From positions 1 through 8,006 of the forward strand of contig JAQTVX010000083.1 of NCBI GenBank assembly GCA_028706585.1: a stretch of DNA of 8,006 nucleotides. The letters are read 5' to 3'. Below are positions 6,774 through 8,006 of this stretch, in pieces (position 1 is the stretch's first letter; each line of letters opens with the position of its first letter). The position numbers and the translations under genes were made by a program. This DNA comes from Candidatus Krumholzibacteriia bacterium. GTDB taxonomy: Bacteria > Krumholzibacteriota > Krumholzibacteriia > Krumholzibacteriales > Krumholzibacteriaceae. Under the pieces are notes generated by a model. The model was not told the DNA's origin. It saw only the letters and a program-made list of their open reading frames with translations, and did not search any database.

Positions 6774-6822
6774 CTCCCGCAAGCGATCTCTATCGAACAT
6801 ACAATGGGCCAAGGGGTAAGCC

Positions 6823-7134
6823 ATGGGCGGCTGGCTCGAAAATCGAAAGAGAATGCGCCTCGACATCATCAAGGCCTTCTCGGCGAAGACGGGTATCGGC
6901 GCGGAGGATTTCGCGCGGATATTCTACGATCCCGCCTTTCCGCCCCTGATCGGGGATTTCGACGGGGAGTATATCTCCGACGCCGACGTTCTCGACGAGA
7001 CTCTGTCCGAGATGAGCCGCTCGACGGTGCTCCCGATTGGCATTGTCCGGTCGTATTTCTCGAGAAAGGAAACTTTCGCCCAGTTCGGAGAGCATCTCCT
7101 GAGGGCGGGGGCGTACTCCAGAGGGACAAAATGA
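6823..7134 (+). CDS. Hypothetical protein, 103 residues
   Basis: I do not recognise a family. AAGGGG (6811-6816) lies 6 nt before the ATG, and an in-frame TAA at 6817-6819 rules out an earlier start; Met11 is a less likely alternative. The product has no signal peptide, no membrane segment and no cysteine, so it is probably cytosolic. It has a basic N terminus (ENRKRMR at 6-12), an acidic middle rich in Asp/Glu (about 45-64, including GDFDGEY) and a basic, mostly helical-looking C terminus (about 72-103). Its TGA overlaps the ATG of the next gene in an ATGA junction, so the two are almost certainly co-translated. The tight coupling and matching GC-rich codon use support it being a real gene. 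Its role may concern the envelope protein encoded next, but that is inference. Confidence 0.75.
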   Translation: MGGWLENRKRMRLDIIKAFSAKTGIGAEDFARIFYDPAFPPLIGDFDGEYISDADVLDETLSEMSRSTVLPIGIVRSYFSRKETFAQFGEHLLRAGAYSRGTK

Positions 7135-8006
7135 GACGGGCGATCCTGGCGATCTTTCTCGTCATCCTGGCTCCTGCGGTCTCGCGCGCGCAGATCAGCG
7201 CCGAAGGCGTGCTCTTTTTCGACCGCGGCCACTACTGGATCGAGCTCGCGTTTCGCGGCCCGGCGGGCCGGGACACGATACCTCCTGACCCCGTGCGCGC
7301 GGAATTCGAGATAGAGAAGCTGGGCGGCGCTTCCGAACGCTTCAAACCGTCGAAGGTGGAGGCGTCAGCGGTCCGCGATGGAAGTCCGGTTCTGGTTCTG
7401 TCATCGGGAAGGCTGGAAGGGCGGTCGTGCTACAAGGTGACCTATCGGCCGATGAATGCGGAGCCTCTCGTCATCGATTCGTTGTGCGACCCGTTCTGCG
7501 CGGCTCAGGGAGGGTTCGAGTGCCGCGGCAAGACCTTCTTCAGGAACTACGTCGCGGCCGCGTTCCGGAGGGACGGCGATGCCTGCGATATGAACCAATT
7601 CAAGTACGAGTACGATTTCTCCGGTGAGAAATCCTCGGCGAGCCTCGTGATCGAGCCGCTCTTCAAGACGCGCGGCTTCGCGATCGAGCCCCTCTTCGAG
7701 CAGAGCACGGTCGCGTACTCCTTTCGGACGAGCGGCAAGATTTCCACGGACAAGAGGTCATTCGGGATTGGGCTCTCGAAATCGATCTGGGCCGGGGATC
7801 TGCGATTGAGCATCGGGGCGAAATACCGGCACGATCGATCGGCGCTCGGACTGGCCGAAGGGGATTCCGTCGTCTTCGCCCAGTGCGTGAGCGCCGAGGG
7901 GCGCGTCAGGTTCGATAATCTCTTCGACGGCGTGAACCGATACTGCGTGAGCGTGTTCAAAGGAGTCGATCTGGGCTTCGGCTGCGCGTGGTACGAGTCG
8001 GACGAC
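7131..8006 (+). CDS. Secreted, cysteine-containing, probably outer-membrane protein, 3' partial
   Basis: Open from the ATG at 7131 to the right edge (292 codons visible, no stop), so the C terminus is missing. GAGGG (7121-7125) lies 5 nt upstream, and the start overlaps the preceding stop codon (ATGA). Residues 1-20 form a Sec signal peptide: basic start MRR, a hydrophobic core, and a likely cut after SRA before Gln21; no lipobox cysteine. Residues of about 25-110 look like an Ig-like beta domain ending in YKVTYRP. A cysteine group follows: Cys100, 119, 123, 131 and 152, then 252, 272 and 285, suggesting periplasmic disulfides or a metal site. From about 155 on, alternating strands with aromatic ends (such as RLSIGAKYRH, about 225-234) resemble an outer-membrane beta barrel. 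IEPLF occurs twice, at 174-178 and 185-189. I do not recognise a named family; a fully periplasmic or surface protein is possible. Confidence 0.8.
   Translation, partial: MRRAILAIFLVILAPAVSRAQISAEGVLFFDRGHYWIELAFRGPAGRDTIPPDPVRAEFEIEKLGGASERFKPSKVEASAVRDGSPVLVLSSGRLEGRSCYKVTYRPMNAEPLVIDSLCDPFCAAQGGFECRGKTFFRNYVAAAFRRDGDACDMNQFKYEYDFSGEKSSASLVIEPLFKTRGFAIEPLFEQSTVAYSFRTSGKISTDKRSFGIGLSKSIWAGDLRLSIGAKYRHDRSALGLAEGDSVVFAQCVSAEGRVRFDNLFDGVNRYCVSVFKGVDLGFGCAWYESDD

Larger units (their letters stand above)
6272..6822. other. 551-bp intergenic region with AT-rich core and multiple hairpins, no confident gene
   Basis: No convincing coding sequence is seen on either strand. Composition changes sharply: only 7 of the 40 bases at 6401-6440 are G or C, while flanking genes are GC-rich. 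Local structures seen on the plus strand: GACTA/TAGTC (6448-6452 with 6459-6463), AGGCGG/CCGCCT (6441-6446 with 6494-6499), CATCTC/GAGATG (6540-6545 with 6555-6560), GGGA/TCCC (6573-6576 with 6582-6585) and CCTG-GCAA-CAGG (6587-6598), a stem capped by a GNRA tetraloop. A run of seven C lies at 6689-6695. An AGGAGG at 6438-6443 has no start codon at a usable distance. The stretch could be an untranslated RNA, a long operon tail, or decayed transferred DNA; I cannot choose between these. Confidence 0.6.

Overview
This looks like a chromosomal window from a GC-rich Gram-negative bacterium, roughly 60-65% GC by eye in the genes. The last gene has a Sec signal peptide and outer-membrane-like strands. 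Nothing in the sequence fixes the phylum. A poorly characterised, possibly uncultured lineage is a guess. I found no rRNA, tRNA, CRISPR array, transposase or phage gene. Most of the window is ordinary chromosomal content. The unexplained parts are the 551-bp stretch at 6272-6822 and the two-gene unit after it.

Layout from left to right. (1) Positions 1-2828, plus strand: the C-terminal three quarters or so of an AddA/RecB-type helicase-nuclease, with its Walker A region beyond the left edge. (2) 2809-3858, minus strand: an enolase-superfamily dipeptide epimerase with all its catalytic residues. It converges on the helicase gene and the two 3' ends overlap by 20 bp. (3) 3859-4023: a short divergent intergenic region with a near-symmetric TATAAT box that could serve both directions. 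(4) 4024-5628 and 5618-6271, plus strand: a soluble PAS-GAF-HisKA_3 histidine kinase and its NarL/LuxR-type response regulator, overlapping by 11 bp. (5) 6272-6822: a gap with an AT-rich core, several hairpins, an imperfect direct repeat with a 90-bp period, a promoter-like motif, and a convincing terminator at 6709-6747 followed at once by another promoter-like pair. (6) 6823-7134 and 7131 to the right edge, plus strand: a 103-residue protein I do not recognise, joined by an ATGA overlap to a secreted, cysteine-containing, probably outer-membrane protein that runs off the window.

The helicase-nuclease would act in double-strand-break processing and the epimerase in salvage of peptidoglycan-derived dipeptides. 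Their adjacency does not by itself indicate joint function. The kinase and regulator form a self-contained cytosolic signalling pair. Its targets cannot be read from the window, though the divergent epimerase and the downstream envelope-protein unit are the nearest candidates.
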